DNA of 64,000 nucleotides, taken from the NCBI RefSeq assembly GCF_024139115.2, contig NW_026943522.1:124001-188000 (forward strand). The letters run 5' to 3'. Every line of letters starts with the position of its first letter. Position 1 is the stretch's first letter. The notes under the pieces were generated by a model that had not been told where the DNA came from, made no database searches, and saw nothing but the letters and a program-made list of their open reading frames with translations. Both the position numbers and the translations under genes were made by a program. Source of the stretch: Armigeres subalbatus. Its lineage: Eukaryota; Arthropoda; Insecta; Diptera; Culicidae. Shown piece after piece: positions 63,848 to 64,000 of this stretch.

Positions 63848-64000
63848 TTAAGAATTTCCCCGTCAAATTGAAGGCTACCTCCAAGTGCTGGTCGTGCTTG
63901 GCCACTGCGCGACCAACCAGGTCAGTAAAGTTGTGCAAGTTCGAGGCAAAAAGTTTTCGTTGAACGAATTTGGTGGACGTGGATATTAACCCGTCAAAGT
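63733..64000 (-). other. Candidate host coding sequence (minus strand), runs off window
   Basis: Open from the window edge for about 88 codons (LHNFTDLVGRAVAKHDQ, LTGKFLISYMEKTQ) with no stop. It overlaps the plus-strand candidate, so at most one is likely real. No ATG in the usable frame; family not recognised. Confidence 0.3.

Noticed and set aside
1..64000. CRISPR arrays, operons or prokaryotic defence systems
   Set aside because: No regularly spaced direct repeats with unique spacers, no operon-like gene packing; exons with GT-AG introns, SINEs and LTR elements show a eukaryotic genome.

Overview
The window looks like a piece of a large, TE-saturated mosquito genome, most likely a culicine such as Aedes. 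This is inferred from content, not from a search. The evidence is AT-rich non-coding DNA, spliceosomal exon fragments, tRNA-derived SINEs, RTE-type and L1/Tx1-like non-LTR elements, Ty3 and BEL/Pao LTR elements, Helitrons, many short inverted-repeat elements and a DD37E mariner-type transposase, a lineage first described from mosquitoes. There is no sign of bacterial or organellar sequence. Host coding sequence is scarce: one convincing exon (22350-22557, membrane reductase-like DUF1295 family), one ambiguous pair at the right edge (63.5-64.0 kb), and a multicopy small ORF (5.3-18.2 kb) of unknown function.

Layout. 1-5004: two near-identical inverted arms of at least 712 bp around a non-coding core with a 202-bp MITE. 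5.1-18.6 kb: a gene-like repeat in convergent pairs, cut by MITEs and by a 9.9-kb Ty3-type element (8037-17948, 4-bp target duplication) that itself holds a 1.1-kb TA-target transposon in its integrase. 18.6-22 kb: GAATTCC-rich degenerate repeats, a MITE, and a SINE split by a 1.7-kb Helitron. 22.3-28.7 kb: host exon, then an old RTE copy split by a 4.4-kb inverted-repeat element that received a second RTE copy. 28.7-33.5 kb: SINE pieces, a hAT-type MITE and a long palindrome. 33556-45722: a BEL/Pao element on the minus strand, with a Helitron in its 3' LTR and a 3.7-kb Ty3-type element in its pol. 45.9-52.5 kb: a palindromic element with an L1/Tx1-like retrotransposon at its centre (itself carrying three MITEs) and a DD37E transposon in its right arm. 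52.7-64 kb: complete SINEs, a solo LTR, MITEs, a 0.9-kb polypyrimidine block bounded by TTTGGCCGAA repeats, and a 2.2-kb inverted-repeat element.

How it fits together. Many insertions can be ordered because target duplications or intact second copies of the target lie in the same window. Two junctions are the most unusual finding. An RTE insertion carries, at its 5' end, a 106-bp exact copy of a broken RTE about 4 kb away in the same locus. A young Ty3 element with identical 109-bp LTRs has lost its reverse-transcriptase core and carries in the gap a 129-bp inverted copy of its own integrase region. A second theme is a set of TA-target elements with ends CAC...GTG, each packed with its own reiterated short motif. 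All open reading frames of the mobile elements except one polyprotein fragment are broken by stops, frameshifts or insertions.
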